Shown: positions 17,608 to 26,643, counted from the first letter of the stretch. The stretch: 64,000 bases of DNA from Paenibacillus sp. JNUCC32 (GCF_014863545.1 NZ_CP062260.1:6625001-6689000), one strand, 5' to 3'. Notes: a model not told the origin generated them from the sequence alone. Numbers and translations are program-made.

Positions 17608-17829
17608 ATTGTCCTTCTCCTCCCTTTTTCGATAGTCGTAATTAAGGACGGACAGTCATGCCTACCTGTAGGGTGAATCGAAACAAGGATTTTTATCCAT
17701 GCCGCAACTAGATTAATCTCATATCGATGCGAAACAAGTAATATGATGGTTTTCATGATATAATATGGGACAGCAAACGATGGGGTATGTCTTGAGTTAC
17801 ATCATTACATTCGAAAGAAGGTTTTTTCT

Positions 17830-18723
17830 TTGTCTAAAACCAAACAGCCAAAACCTGACTGGATTCGAATCAAGCTGACTACTGGCGATAATTATAAAGA
17901 AATCAAAAGCATGATGCGATCCAAAACACTTCATACGGTGTGTGAAGAGGCTCGCTGTCCAAATATTTACGAATGCTGGGCTAACCGTACGGCAACCTTC
18001 ATGATTCTGGGTGACATTTGTACCCGCGCTTGCCGCTTCTGCGCCGTGAATACGGGGCTTCCAACGGAGCTGGACCTGCAGGAACCGGAACGGGTAGCGG
18101 AGGCGGCCGAGCAAATGAACCTGCGCCACTGCGTGGTAACAAGCGTGGCAAGGGATGATCTGAAGGATGGCGGTGCCTACATATTCGCCGAAACCGTCAA
18201 AGCCATTCGCCGACGCCTGCCGCTGTGCTCGGTGGAAGTGCTGATCCCGGATTTCATGGGAGACGAAGAATCGCTGAAAATCGTGATGGACGTAAAGCCG
18301 GATATTCTGAACCACAACATTGAGACGGTGGAGCGTATGTCCGATCGCGTACGTGCCAAAGCCAAGTATTCCCGCTCATTGCAGCTGCTGAAGAATGCCA
18401 AGGCGATGCAGCCTGACATTCCGACCAAATCCAGCATCATGCTGGGCGTCGGGGAGCAATGGCATGAAATTCTGGAGGCGATGGACGACTTGCGTTCGGT
18501 GGGATGCGACATCATGACGATCGGCCAATACCTGCAGCCTTCGCCGAAACATCTGAATGTTGAAAAATACTACACGCCGGAAGAGTTTGCGATCTTGAAG
18601 GAAGAAGGAATGAAGCGCGGATTCAGCCACGTGGAGTCCGGTCCTCTTGTGCGCAGCTCCTATCATGCACACGAGCAAGTGAAGTCTGCGGAACGCAACA
18701 AGGAAGAGACGGTGCAGTCTTAA
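17830..18723 (+). CDS. lipA: Lipoyl synthase
   Basis: 297 residues from a TTG start behind AGAAGG. This radical-SAM enzyme inserts two sulfurs into octanoyl groups on lipoyl domains. Both clusters are visible: auxiliary C38-x4-C43-x5-C49 and radical-SAM C64-x3-C68-x2-C71. The C-terminal RSSYHA closes the auxiliary site. An extended -10 (TGATATAAT) lies at 17756-17764. It is near yunB/lytH, as lipA (yutB) is in B. subtilis, and is followed by yutD. Confidence 0.97.
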   Translation: MSKTKQPKPDWIRIKLTTGDNYKEIKSMMRSKTLHTVCEEARCPNIYECWANRTATFMILGDICTRACRFCAVNTGLPTELDLQEPERVAEAAEQMNLRHCVVTSVARDDLKDGGAYIFAETVKAIRRRLPLCSVEVLIPDFMGDEESLKIVMDVKPDILNHNIETVERMSDRVRAKAKYSRSLQLLKNAKAMQPDIPTKSSIMLGVGEQWHEILEAMDDLRSVGCDIMTIGQYLQPSPKHLNVEKYYTPEEFAILKEEGMKRGFSHVESGPLVRSSYHAHEQVKSAERNKEETVQS

Positions 18724-18751
18724 CCTATTGGAAAGGCAGGGGAAGCTTTCA

Positions 18752-19291
18752 ATGATCGTTATCGGAAACAAAAGCTATGAAGTGTTAAAGGACCATCGAA
18801 ACGGCTGGAATCTGGAAGCTTTCCGGGAGCGGTACAGCGAGGTGCTGGACCGTTATGATTACATCGTGGGAGACTGGGGTTACAATCAGCTTCGGCTTAA
18901 AGGCTTCTATCGGGACAATCATCCCAAGGCTGCCAAGGATTCAACCTTTTCCAGCATGTCCGATTACATTAACGAATATTGCAATTTTGGCTGTGCTCAC
19001 TTTGTGCTTCAGAAAACGAAGGAGCAGAAGGAAACGAAAGAGCATGCCTCCAATACGAAAGAGCCTGTAGAGGTTCGAGAAACATCCCCTAAGGATAACC
19101 GGGCTGAGGGGGAAGCACAGGGAAGCAAGGAAGCCCAAGAGGGTTCAAAACCGGGTAAGGAGCACAAGGACCAGCGCGAGCGGCGCGAAGGCAAGGATTC
19201 AAGACGCGAGCCGCGCGAAGCCAAGGCCCCCAAGGAGAAGGAAGCAAAGCCTTCCAAGGAGTCTCATGTCCCTTCAGAGCAGCCGCAATAA
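18752..19291 (+). CDS. yutD: YutD family protein with long charged tail
   Basis: 179 residues from the ATG at 18752; a TTG 24 bases upstream is less likely. Residues 1-90 are the YutD/DUF1027 domain (VLKDHRNGWNLEAFRERYSEVLDRYDYIVGDWGYNQLRLKGFY, then CNFGCAHFVL). Residues 91-179 are a Lys/Glu/Arg-rich tail with short repeats such as REPREAK and KEKEAKP, absent from the roughly 100-residue Bacillus protein. It follows lipA closely, as in B. subtilis. Function unknown. Confidence 0.88.
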   Translation: MIVIGNKSYEVLKDHRNGWNLEAFRERYSEVLDRYDYIVGDWGYNQLRLKGFYRDNHPKAAKDSTFSSMSDYINEYCNFGCAHFVLQKTKEQKETKEHASNTKEPVEVRETSPKDNRAEGEAQGSKEAQEGSKPGKEHKDQRERREGKDSRREPREAKAPKEKEAKPSKESHVPSEQPQ

Positions 19292-19293
19292 CC

Positions 19294-19338
19294 AAAGAAC
19301 GGTCACCTGTATTTTGGCAGGTAGACCGTTCTTTTTTT
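19294..19338 (+). terminator. Terminator of lipA-yutD
   Basis: AAAGAACGGTC-ACCTG pairs with CAGGT-GACCGTTCTTT around TATTTTGG-type loop, followed by further T. Confidence 0.9.
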
Positions 19339-19412
19339 CGGGTATTGGTAAAGGAAAGACTTCGTGAAGCGTTGGCCCTCCTGGTAAACGTAAGAAAGAG
19401 GTCCTCTTCATA

Positions 19413-20216
19413 TTAACCAAGGAATGCATCGCGGACGCGGTTCCAGAACGGAAACGGCCGATAACGTGCGAAACTGACCTGCTGCTCCGCCACCTGACAG
19501 CGCACGGATACGAGGTCGTCAATCGAGATATTAACGTGATCGATGGTAAGCAGCAAACGCTGTTCTTTTCGCGAGAATATATCACAATGATGATGCTTGG
19601 GCAGAAGCAGCGGCGAGCCCAGCGTACGGAAAATCCGGTTGTTAATCGAGGCGATTTCCGCAATCTGAAGCGCATCGATCGAGGGATGAACCATCGCGCC
19701 GCCGACACTCTTGTTATACGCCGTGCTGCCGGACGGCGTGGATACGCAAATGCCGTCTCCCCTGAACATCTCAAAGGTCACGTCGTTGATGTCAATTTGC
19801 GCGACAACGGTACCGTCAACGCCTTTAAGCGTAAATTCGTTTAAGGCAATGTAAGAGGACGTTCCTGATTTCTTATGGATTTCCAGTTGAACCAGGGGAT
19901 ACTTGACGAGGCGCGGCTTCACGTTGCCGTGTTCGCCTTCTCCGCTCATATGATCAATTAGCTCCGTCAATTCATCGGCCTTCCAGTCAGCATAGAATCC
20001 CAAGTGGCCCGTATGGACGCCGACGAAGGCGAGGTCGGGAATACGGTCTATAAACGTATGGAAGGCGTGCAGCATCGTACCGTCTCCACCGATCGAGACC
20101 ACAATCTCCGGAGATTCTGCATCCAGCACAAACCCCCGCTGTTCCGCCAGCTTGTGAAACTGCTGGGTCAGCTCGACAGACAATGGGTCACCGCGGTCCA
20201 GAACATAATATCTCAA
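19413..20216 (-). CDS. nadK: NAD kinase
   Basis: 267 residues from a TTG behind AAAGGAG on the minus strand. It phosphorylates NAD to NADP. Signature GGDGT at 43-47, the NEFTLKG block near 146 and the Gly-rich TPSGSTAYNKSVGG block near 180 are present. B. subtilis has two NAD kinases (YjbN, YtdI); nearby yjbI- and yjbG-like genes suggest the YjbN type. Confidence 0.95.
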   Translation of the reverse strand: MRYYVLDRGDPLSVELTQQFHKLAEQRGFVLDAESPEIVVSIGGDGTMLHAFHTFIDRIPDLAFVGVHTGHLGFYADWKADELTELIDHMSGEGEHGNVKPRLVKYPLVQLEIHKKSGTSSYIALNEFTLKGVDGTVVAQIDINDVTFEMFRGDGICVSTPSGSTAYNKSVGGAMVHPSIDALQIAEIASINNRIFRTLGSPLLLPKHHHCDIFSRKEQRLLLTIDHVNISIDDLVSVRCQVAEQQVSFARYRPFPFWNRVRDAFLG

Positions 20217-20292
20217 GTTGATAAGCTCCTTTGTAAGGTTATATAAAGATGATAATCAATCTTGGAGAAGAACACAATGTTCACCTTGGGAA

Positions 20293-21510
20293 TTAGCGGA
20301 ATTTCTGCTGCAGTCCTCGAAGGATCTGAATAAACAACGCAACTGCAATCAGGAAACCGAGCAGGATGCAGAAAGCCGCCATAATATGGGTATACCCGTT
20401 TAGGGCGGAATCCGAAACAGACGGCACCGCCAGCGTCGGTATCGACGACCCCATGACGCTTCTCCACAACAGCAACACGGCGGTGGCCGCAATAATGCCG
20501 TGGATCAGCCTGGCTACGACAAACGGAAAATACCTAAGGTTGGTAGAGTTCAGGATGCTGATGATCTGGGCATGAACGGACAGGCCGCCCCAAGACAAGA
20601 TAAAGGCTGCCGCGGCCGCTTTGTATGGCAGAGGAATAGCGGCACCCGCTTCCCCGGCATAGCGTGCGCCCAGCGTCACTTCAAACAGTCCCCCCACGAT
20701 GGCAGTGGATAAGGATTCGGGCATGCCAACGAGGGATAACAGCAAGCTGATGACCTCCGTTAGCGCGGGCATGACGCCGGCCCGGGTCCAGAGTTCAAGA
20801 AACACGGAGAAGAAAACCACAAGACCGCCGACAACGATAATCAGCTGAAGCGATGAGTTAATCGCTTGTCTTAGCAGCGTGCCGAGATCACGGCCGTCCT
20901 GCTCCCGCGCAGCATGCATGGCCTGAAAGGCGGACTTGAGCCGGCTTGTCTTCGTTTGGGACAGGAGGAGCGAATCGGTTGATGTATTGGACTCGCGCTT
21001 GCCATGAAATCTCATTAACAGTCCTACCAGGAACCCTCCGCCATAGTGGGCCAGGGCCAGTATGAGACCTATTTTGGGATCGTGAAAGAAGCCGATGGAT
21101 ACCGCTCCGATCAGAAATATGGGATCCGAGGAGGTAGTAAAGGCAACAAGCCGTTCACCTTCCTCCCGATTTACCATTTTTTGCTCCCACAATTTGGCGG
21201 TTAATTTGGCACCGACGGGGTAACCTGAAACATATCCCATCGCGGCCACGAATCCCCCTGCGCCCGGAATTCGGAACAACGGTCGCATCATGGGGTCCAG
21301 GAGCGTGCCGATCAGATGCACCACGCCAAACCCCAGCAGCACCTCTGAAATGACAAAGAACGGGAACAGGGATGGAAACAGCACGTCCCACCATATCGCT
21401 AGGCCGCGGAGTGCGGATTGGAGCGCCGCTTCGGGAAACAAAGCCATCAGGACAATTACGCTGATCAGAGCCGATACGAGCATGAGCCAGCCCATTTTTT
21501 TCATAGTCAT
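20293..21510 (-). CDS. ylbJ: Sporulation integral membrane protein YlbJ
   Basis: 405 residues with about eight membrane helices and nucleoside-recognition (Gate) domains at 40-150 and 215-330. The pattern LFPSLFPFFVISEVLLGFG, GYVSGYPVGAKLT, SSDPIFLIGAV is that of YlbJ, a SigE-controlled protein involved in dipicolinate movement and spore heat resistance. It is transcribed in the same direction as nadK. Confidence 0.9.
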   Translation of the reverse strand: MTMKKMGWLMLVSALISVIVLMALFPEAALQSALRGLAIWWDVLFPSLFPFFVISEVLLGFGVVHLIGTLLDPMMRPLFRIPGAGGFVAAMGYVSGYPVGAKLTAKLWEQKMVNREEGERLVAFTTSSDPIFLIGAVSIGFFHDPKIGLILALAHYGGGFLVGLLMRFHGKRESNTSTDSLLLSQTKTSRLKSAFQAMHAAREQDGRDLGTLLRQAINSSLQLIIVVGGLVVFFSVFLELWTRAGVMPALTEVISLLLSLVGMPESLSTAIVGGLFEVTLGARYAGEAGAAIPLPYKAAAAAFILSWGGLSVHAQIISILNSTNLRYFPFVVARLIHGIIAATAVLLLWRSVMGSSIPTLAVPSVSDSALNGYTHIMAAFCILLGFLIAVALFIQILRGLQQKFR

Positions 21511-21647
21511 ATAAGGAATACGCCCCCTGGCATCGTTGTGAATGATAGAATATGGTCCGATATTTAAAATCTATGCAGCATATAGGACAAACAGTATAAA
21601 AAACATGAGAAAGCGGTTACATTTATGCTTTATTTTCGGGGATATTG

Positions 21648-21656
21648 TGCTATAAT
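21648..21656 (+). promoter_or_regulatory. Extended -10 promoter of the 30-residue peptide gene
   Basis: TGC directly before a perfect TATAAT (21651-21656) gives an extended -10; no good -35 is seen. It lies about 50 bases before the small gene. Confidence 0.65.
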
Positions 21657-21707
21657 AAAAACCATCAAAGCACATCTTTCGTATTATGTTTGGATGGAGT
21701 GATGATC

Positions 21708-21800
21708 ATGAGCATAGTCGCAGGTATCCTGGTATGCGCCTTCGTTTATGTTATACGTGCTTCTCTCGTCCAGAGTGAAGAGGACTGGCGCAGTTATTAA
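21708..21800 (+). CDS. Undescribed 30-residue single-span membrane peptide
   Basis: The peptide runs MSIVAGILVCAFVYVIRASL then VQSEEDWRSY: one hydrophobic helix (3-16) and a charged tail. GGAG lies eight bases before the ATG; an ATG six bases upstream would be too close to it. An extended -10 promoter lies upstream and a strong terminator 10 bases after the stop, so it has its own compact unit. It is too short for routine gene finding. I know no family; coding status is inferred from the complete set of signals. Confidence 0.65.
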   Translation: MSIVAGILVCAFVYVIRASLVQSEEDWRSY

Positions 21801-21810
21801 TAAGTTCTAA

Positions 21811-21843
21811 AAGGTGCTAACCATCGCTTAGCGCCTTTTTTTG
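21811..21843 (+). terminator. Terminator of the small peptide gene
   Basis: AAGGTGCTAA pairs with TTAGCGCCTT (one G-T) around CCATCGC, followed by seven or more T. Confidence 0.92.
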
Positions 21844-21915
21844 TTGTTTTTTGCTATAATGGACAGGTACATCCAATCGAAAGCGAATCATAAACAGATG
21901 GGAGAATTAGCGGAT

Positions 21916-22293
21916 ATGAATCCGAACTTAAGCATCTATGATAACCTCGGGGGTGCCGAGGGTGTACGATCGCTCGTCGAAGCTTTTTATCCGAGAGTGC
22001 AGCAAAATGAGCTGCTTTCGCCATTGTTTCCGGAAGATATCATGCCGGTGATGGAGAAGCAATATATGTTTTTGAGCCAGTTTTTCGGAGGGCCGGCCTT
22101 GTTCTCGGAAGCGTTCGGACATCCGATGATGCGGGCCAGGCACATGAAATTCCCGATTACCGACCGTCATGCCGAAGAATGGCTTGGCTGCATGGCCGGA
22201 GCCTTAATCGAAATCGGCGTGGAGGATGATTTACGTGATTTTGTGCTGCAGCGTCTTTCGGGTCCCGCCCACCATTTCGTGAATACTCCGTAG
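21916..22293 (+). CDS. Truncated haemoglobin (group II, YjbI-like)
   Basis: 125 residues from the ATG at 21916 behind GGGAG. The pattern SIYDNLGGAEGVRSLVEAFYPRV, QYMFLSQFFGGP, HPMMRARHMKFPI and AEEWLGCM is that of group II truncated globins; the proximal His is in RARHMKFPI and Trp in AEEWL. They bind haem and oxygen or NO. In B. subtilis yjbI neighbours yjbG (pepF), yjbH and yjbN (nadK), whose homologues mostly lie close by here. Confidence 0.92.
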   Translation: MNPNLSIYDNLGGAEGVRSLVEAFYPRVQQNELLSPLFPEDIMPVMEKQYMFLSQFFGGPALFSEAFGHPMMRARHMKFPITDRHAEEWLGCMAGALIEIGVEDDLRDFVLQRLSGPAHHFVNTP

Positions 22294-22338
22294 TGCCTTA
22301 GATCTAGAAACGGACAGGAATTAGACGCGAATGAAGGG

Positions 22339-23046
22339 ATGGCGAATGGCGTGAAATTGGAACCCTTGTATTCCATCAAGGTGGTTTGTGCGCACTGTGA
22401 GCATGAATACTTAACGTCCAGGGTGAGACCGAGCTTTAAGAAGGCATACCGTACGGATACGGATTTCTGCGCTTACTACAAATCGGAGAACCCCGATTTT
22501 TACGTGGTGCGGATTTGCCCCGAATGCGGTTTTGCTTCGACGGAAAACTCGACCCTGAAATTGAATGAACGGCAGAAGACGCTCTTCTATGACCAGGTCG
22601 GATGCCGCTGGGAGAAGAGGGATATGGGCGGTCCGCGCGACCTGGAGGATGCTCTGGAGTCGTACAAGCTGGCTCTCCTCTGCGCCCAGGTGATCGGGGA
22701 GCGGGATCGCATCGTGGCCAGCCTGCTGCACCATATCGCTTGGCTGTACCGGTATCAGGGCAACGAGGATCAAGAACAGCGGTTTTTGAGCTATAGCCTG
22801 GAATCCTATATCCGGGTGTTTGAGCTGGAAGGGGTAGGGGCCAATGATGCCCGTCTGCTGTACCTGATCGGAGAGATTCATCGCCGGCTGGGACAGTTCC
22901 AGGAGGCGGTTCAGTGGTTCTCCAGAGTGGTCCAGGACGAGAAGATCATGGATGCTGCCATGATCCGAGCCTCCAGAGAGCAGTGGAAGCTGATAGCCGA
23001 ACAGATCCGGGAGCAGAAGAACGCGGCGATTCCGGCGGAGTCTTAA
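22339..23046 (+). CDS. DUF2225 zinc-ribbon and TPR-like protein
   Basis: 235 residues. Cysteine pairs C17/C20 and C60/C63 (ICPECGF) form a probable zinc ribbon; residues 95-200 are helical repeats resembling tetratricopeptides (SYKLALLCAQVIGE, ASLLHHIAWLYRYQG, YLIGEIHRRLGQFQEAVQWF). DUF2225 proteins of Firmicutes have unknown function; binding of a partner is a reasonable guess. The start is uncertain: GAAGGG abuts the ATG, and a GTG at 22351 has better spacing. Confidence 0.85.
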   Translation: MANGVKLEPLYSIKVVCAHCEHEYLTSRVRPSFKKAYRTDTDFCAYYKSENPDFYVVRICPECGFASTENSTLKLNERQKTLFYDQVGCRWEKRDMGGPRDLEDALESYKLALLCAQVIGERDRIVASLLHHIAWLYRYQGNEDQEQRFLSYSLESYIRVFELEGVGANDARLLYLIGEIHRRLGQFQEAVQWFSRVVQDEKIMDAAMIRASREQWKLIAEQIREQKNAAIPAES

Positions 23047-23051
23047 ATGCA

Positions 23052-23085
23052 AACAGCCCGCTGAACGGTGGGCCAGCAGGCTGTT
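23052..23085. terminator. Hairpin between the DUF2225 gene and the minus-strand pair
   Basis: AACAGCC-GCTG pairs with CAGC-GGCTGTT (one C-A mismatch). No long T run on either strand, so it is a weak terminator or an RNA end-stabilising structure. Confidence 0.5.
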
Positions 23086-23124
23086 GATTTGCAATTTGCA
23101 GCGATGGCTCGCTTTAAGATAGAG

Positions 23125-23355
23125 TCAGCGCAATCGCTGATCCGTGAGCAAATAGTCGATGTCGCTGTCCAGCACGGTAACTTTGTTGTGGCAGCAGGGG
23201 AAGATGAGCAGCTTCTTTTTCCCCTCCCTAACGCTTACAAGCTCCTTAGGCTTCATGGGAAGCAAGACATTGTCGGTCCCGCAGAAGGGGCAGCTGTGTA
23301 CATATACGTCGTTGCCAACGACATCATAAGGCCACGTATTCGAAAAAGGAATCAT
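23125..23355 (-). CDS. Hypothetical protein with CxxC motif
   Basis: 76 residues with C22/C25 (SCPFCG) and a C54-C55 pair (FPCCHNK), suggesting one zinc site. Its start overlaps the stop of the upstream yycC-like gene by four bases (ATGA), so translation is probably coupled. I recognise no named family; context gives no function. Confidence 0.7.
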   Translation of the reverse strand: MIPFSNTWPYDVVGNDVYVHSCPFCGTDNVLLPMKPKELVSVREGKKKLLIFPCCHNKVTVLDSDIDYLLTDQRLR

Positions 23356-23537
23356 GAGTTCTCCGATGAATGGGACTCATCGTCTTTCGGGGTTGCTTTC
23401 GCTTCCTCATTCTTGGCAAGCTCGGCAATCTTCTGCATTAATATATGCTGAGGCATATGCATCAGCTGTTCCAGCGGAACGCCCAGCTGCTTGGACAGTG
23501 TAACCGCCGTCTCCGGTGAAATTTGCAAAGGTCTCAT
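23352..23537 (-). CDS. YycC-like small protein
   Basis: 61 residues. MRPLQISPETAVTLSKQLG then PLEQLMHMPQHILMQKIAEL closely resembles B. subtilis YycC (about 44 residues); the last 15-20 residues are an added acidic, Ser-rich tail. GGAGGAGCTAGAAGCC precedes the ATG. Function unknown. It is the first gene of a two-gene unit. Confidence 0.8.
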   Translation of the reverse strand: MRPLQISPETAVTLSKQLGVPLEQLMHMPQHILMQKIAELAKNEEAKATPKDDESHSSENS

Positions 23538-23682
23538 GGCTTCTAGCTCCTCCAGCAGTATTTTGTTTGATCAAGAGGGAAAACAGTATTTTAGTTATAT
23601 ATAGTTATACACTTTTCCCTAAGTCCACACAAATGGTATTCGTTTGAATTCATATTTTATCTCGAAAGGTGATGAATGTTCG

Positions 23683-25476
23683 ATGGCACTTCAACAAACT
23701 TGGGATTTGGAATCGATATTTCCAGGAGGCTCCTCCTCGCCGCAGCTCGGGAGCTTTATTGAGGCTTTGGAGCAGGATGTACATCAACTTCAGCAAGACG
23801 TCAAGGCATTGGCTGTTCCAGAGACCATCGAGAGCGCGTCCAGTCTGGAGCTCTTCCTTGAGCAGTTCCAGAGCGCCTATGCAAGGATCCGCGAGGTTTC
23901 TGCCTTCGTAGGCTGCCTGACCGCACAGAACGTGAATGACAAGAAGGCGGTTCAATTGTCCGGGCGGGTCACTACGCTGTCCGCTGCCCTGCAGTCGGTG
24001 AAGAACCAGTTCGATAACGTGCTTCGCGGAATGAACGATGAGCTCTGGACCGCATGGACCGGTACGGATAAGGTGTCCGAGCTGGAATTCGTATTGAACG
24101 AAAGCCGCAATCTCGCGAAGGATAAGATGAGTCCCGAGCTGGAAAGCCTGGTTCTGTCGCTGGGGGTAGACGGTTATCACGGATGGGGGGAGTTCTACGA
24201 CACCATCGTGAAGAAAATCCAAATTCCGTATGAGGAAGACGGAGAGACGGTCATGCTGTCGGCAGGGCAAGCGTTCAATAAAATGCATGATCCGCGCCGG
24301 GAAGTGCGCCAATCCATGTTTGAGAAGTGGGAGAAGGCTTGGGGAGATTCCGCTGATTACTGCGCGGATACCTTGAACCATCTATCCGGCTACCGCCTGA
24401 AACTGTACGAGAACCGCGGCTGGAACGATGTCTTGAAAGAACCGCTGGCGATTGGCCGGATGAGCCGCGAGACGTTGGACACGATGTGGGCCGTCATCCA
24501 GGATACGAAGTCGGTGCTTGTGGAGTACCTGAACCGCAAAGCGAAGCTGCTCGGTCTGGACGGGTTGTCCTGGACCGATGTGGATGCTCCGCTCCGTACT
24601 TCGGCAACCAAGATCTCGTATGACGATGCCGCTGTTAACATCGTGGAGCAATTCCGTAAGTTTAGCCCGAGATTGGCTGATTTTTCGCAGATGGCGTTCG
24701 ACAAGAGTTGGATTGAGGTCGAGGACCGCCCCGGGAAGCGACCTGGCGGTTTCTGTACTTCCTTCCCGGCAAGCGGCCAGACGCGGATTTTCATGACGTT
24801 TGGCGGAACGGCCTCGAACGTCTCGACCCTGGCTCATGAGCTGGGTCATGCCTATCATCAGCATCTGATGGGCGGAATTCCGGTGCTTAACCAAAAGTAT
24901 GCGATGAATGTCGCCGAGACGGCATCCACCTTCGCCGAGATGATTGTTTTTGATGCGATGGTGAAGGGGGCAGGCAGCGAAGAGGAGAAGCTGGCTCTGT
25001 TGGAAGAGAAAATTCAGAACAGCGTGGCCTTCTTTATGAACATTCATGCACGTTTCTTGTTCGAAACCCGCTTCTATGACAAGCGGAAGAACGGTCTGCT
25101 GAGCAGCGAGGAGATCTCCGATTTGATGGTGGAGGCACAGAAGGAAGCATACTGTGATGCCCTGACATCGTACCATCCGCATTTCTGGGCATCCAAGCTT
25201 CATTTCTATATCACGGGCACCCCGTTCTATAACTTCCCGTATACCTTCGGTTATATGTTCAGTACGGGCCTCTATGTTCGGGCATTGGAAGAAGGTCCGA
25301 CCTTTGCGGACAAATATGATGCTTTGCTTCGAGACACAGGCGTAATGTCCGTGGAGAACCTGGCAAAGAAACATCTGAACGTAGATCTGACCCAGCGCGA
25401 CTTCTGGCAAAGCGCGGCGGACTCCTGCGTAAGCGATATTAAGCAGTTCTTGCAAATGACCGAGCATTTAGCATAA
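23683..25476 (+). CDS. pepF: Oligoendopeptidase F (M3 family)
   Basis: 597 residues from the ATG at 23683, which follows AAAGGTGATG; an upstream TTG in frame has no site. A cytosolic zinc peptidase of clade M3B that cuts short peptides. The zinc motif H385-E-x-x-H389 (LAHELGHAYHQH) and the third ligand region NVAETASTFAEM are intact. B. subtilis YjbG is the homologue. A clear terminator follows 90 bases after the stop. Confidence 0.95.
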   Translation: MALQQTWDLESIFPGGSSSPQLGSFIEALEQDVHQLQQDVKALAVPETIESASSLELFLEQFQSAYARIREVSAFVGCLTAQNVNDKKAVQLSGRVTTLSAALQSVKNQFDNVLRGMNDELWTAWTGTDKVSELEFVLNESRNLAKDKMSPELESLVLSLGVDGYHGWGEFYDTIVKKIQIPYEEDGETVMLSAGQAFNKMHDPRREVRQSMFEKWEKAWGDSADYCADTLNHLSGYRLKLYENRGWNDVLKEPLAIGRMSRETLDTMWAVIQDTKSVLVEYLNRKAKLLGLDGLSWTDVDAPLRTSATKISYDDAAVNIVEQFRKFSPRLADFSQMAFDKSWIEVEDRPGKRPGGFCTSFPASGQTRIFMTFGGTASNVSTLAHELGHAYHQHLMGGIPVLNQKYAMNVAETASTFAEMIVFDAMVKGAGSEEEKLALLEEKIQNSVAFFMNIHARFLFETRFYDKRKNGLLSSEEISDLMVEAQKEAYCDALTSYHPHFWASKLHFYITGTPFYNFPYTFGYMFSTGLYVRALEEGPTFADKYDALLRDTGVMSVENLAKKHLNVDLTQRDFWQSAADSCVSDIKQFLQMTEHLA

Positions 25477-25562
25477 ATTGTTGGTTATCCTCGAAAAAAC
25501 AGTTAAAAATGCAGTTCCTGTTATGGCGTTTGATCTCCGACTGCAGATTTACTCCCATATCG

Positions 25563-25591
25563 AAAGAAGCTCCTTCGGGGCTTCTTTTTTT
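25563..25591 (+). terminator. Terminator of pepF
   Basis: AAAGAAGCTCC pairs with GGGGCTTCTTT around a TTC(G)-type tight loop, with a T run. Confidence 0.9.
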
Positions 25592-25685
25592 GTCGTAAAA
25601 GAAAGAAAGTTGACGCAATAAAGGAGCGGAAAACTAAAATATTTGTGCAATTTTAGTAATAAATACCCAAATGTGTTGAATATTG

Positions 25686-25714
25686 TTGATCCAATGATTT
25701 CTATCCCCTATAAT
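25686..25714 (+). promoter_or_regulatory. SigA promoter of the 134-residue gene
   Basis: TTGATC and a perfect TATAAT with a 17-base spacer, 55 bases before the start codon. The 290-base gap around it holds only the pepF terminator and this promoter. Confidence 0.75.
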
Positions 25715-25768
25715 GAGTCATAAGCCCTAATAATAGGGAAGATTTACTAATAAAGGAGGGGAGAAGGG

Positions 25769-26173
25769 ATGGTAAAACTAGATCAATTATCACTGGCTAG
25801 GCAGCTGGACATCGTGTTTAAAGAGCTGGAAGAAGAGTTGGGAGGTCTAAGCTCGGGGACGGTTTTTGTACAAATACGAAACAATGTAATTGGTAAATTT
25901 GGCATACGGCATAATCCATTGTCTGGGCGTAACGGGATCATAGCTCCGCAAGAGGAGGGGCTAAGTGAGGCTCAACAATTCTCTTTTCGTTCGATGGCGC
26001 TTGAAAGTCTGAAACATAAACGCCATTGGACACATGGCGAAATCAGTTATGAATTTATGGTACGACAAGGCATCGTCGTTGTGGATGCTGTGCTTGAATC
26101 CAACTATAACATGGCCAACTTGATGATACGGTACCCTCGTAATACATATGCCGAAGCTGCTTCGGAATCCTGA
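25769..26173 (+). CDS. Hypothetical protein
   Basis: 134 residues behind AGGAGGGGAGAAGG with a good SigA promoter and terminator, so surely a gene. It starts with a predicted helix (KLDQLSLARQLDIVFKELEEELGG), then mixed strands (TVFVQIRNNVIGKFGIRH, QGIVVVDAVLESNYNMANL). No signal peptide, membrane segment or known motif. Monocistronic, between pepF and a SASP gene. I do not recognise the family. Confidence 0.8.
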   Translation: MVKLDQLSLARQLDIVFKELEEELGGLSSGTVFVQIRNNVIGKFGIRHNPLSGRNGIIAPQEEGLSEAQQFSFRSMALESLKHKRHWTHGEISYEFMVRQGIVVVDAVLESNYNMANLMIRYPRNTYAEAASES

Positions 26174-26201
26174 AATCATTTATTATATAGAACATATAAC
26201 G

Positions 26202-26236
26202 AAAGAGGCGATCTTTGGGGAGAAGATCGCCTCTTT
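26202..26236 (+). terminator. Terminator after the 134-residue gene
   Basis: A perfect 14-15-pair stem, AAAGAGGCGATCTT and its complement, around TGGGGAG. The T tail is inside the stem end (TTT). It faces a convergent SASP gene. Confidence 0.88.
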
Positions 26237-26266
26237 CTATTTACGGCTGGAGGGAAGAGATGCTAA

Positions 26267-26488
26267 TTACAGGTTCGAACGACCCGATAATTGCTGCTCA
26301 GCCAATTGTACCAGACGTTTGGTGATGTAACCTCCCAAAGAACCGGTTTCACGGGAAGTATAGTTTCCATAGTAACCGTCTTGTGGAATCGTTACGCCCA
26401 GTTCTTGAGCAGCTTCCATCTTCAATTGTTGAAGAGCTGCAGTTGCTTGAGGTACGACAAGATTGTTAGAAGAACGACCTTGAGCCAT
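26267..26488 (-). CDS. Alpha/beta-type small acid-soluble spore protein (first copy)
   Basis: 73 residues with both SASP signatures: [20 protein letters not shown], including the germination protease cleavage region around KMEAAQELG, and [20 protein letters not shown], the DNA-binding part. These proteins coat spore DNA in the A-like form and protect it. A SigG-like -10 CATAATA lies on the minus strand at 26521-26527; the -35 match is less good. AAAGGAGGTGAC precedes the ATG. A near-identical copy lies at 29486 in the opposite direction. Confidence 0.96.
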   Translation of the reverse strand: MAQGRSSNNLVVPQATAALQQLKMEAAQELGVTIPQDGYYGNYTSRETGSLGGYITKRLVQLAEQQLSGRSNL

Positions 26489-26606
26489 GTCATGTCACCT
26501 CCTTTGGTGTTGTATGAGGATATTATGACCTGATTGATAGGGATCTCATTCGTGCAGGAGGCAGATCGTCTGCTGGTAAAATTACCCGTAGGCATTGTTC
26601 ATAGAT

Positions 26607-26643
26607 CAAATAAAAGCAGCCCTTTGTTATTCAAAGGGCTGCT
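26607..26643 (-). terminator. Terminator of the aldose epimerase gene
   Basis: AGCAGCCCTTTG pairs perfectly with CAAAGGGCTGCT around a TTATT/AATAA loop; on the minus strand it ends in TTTTATTT. It lies 54 bases after the galM-like stop. Confidence 0.85.
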
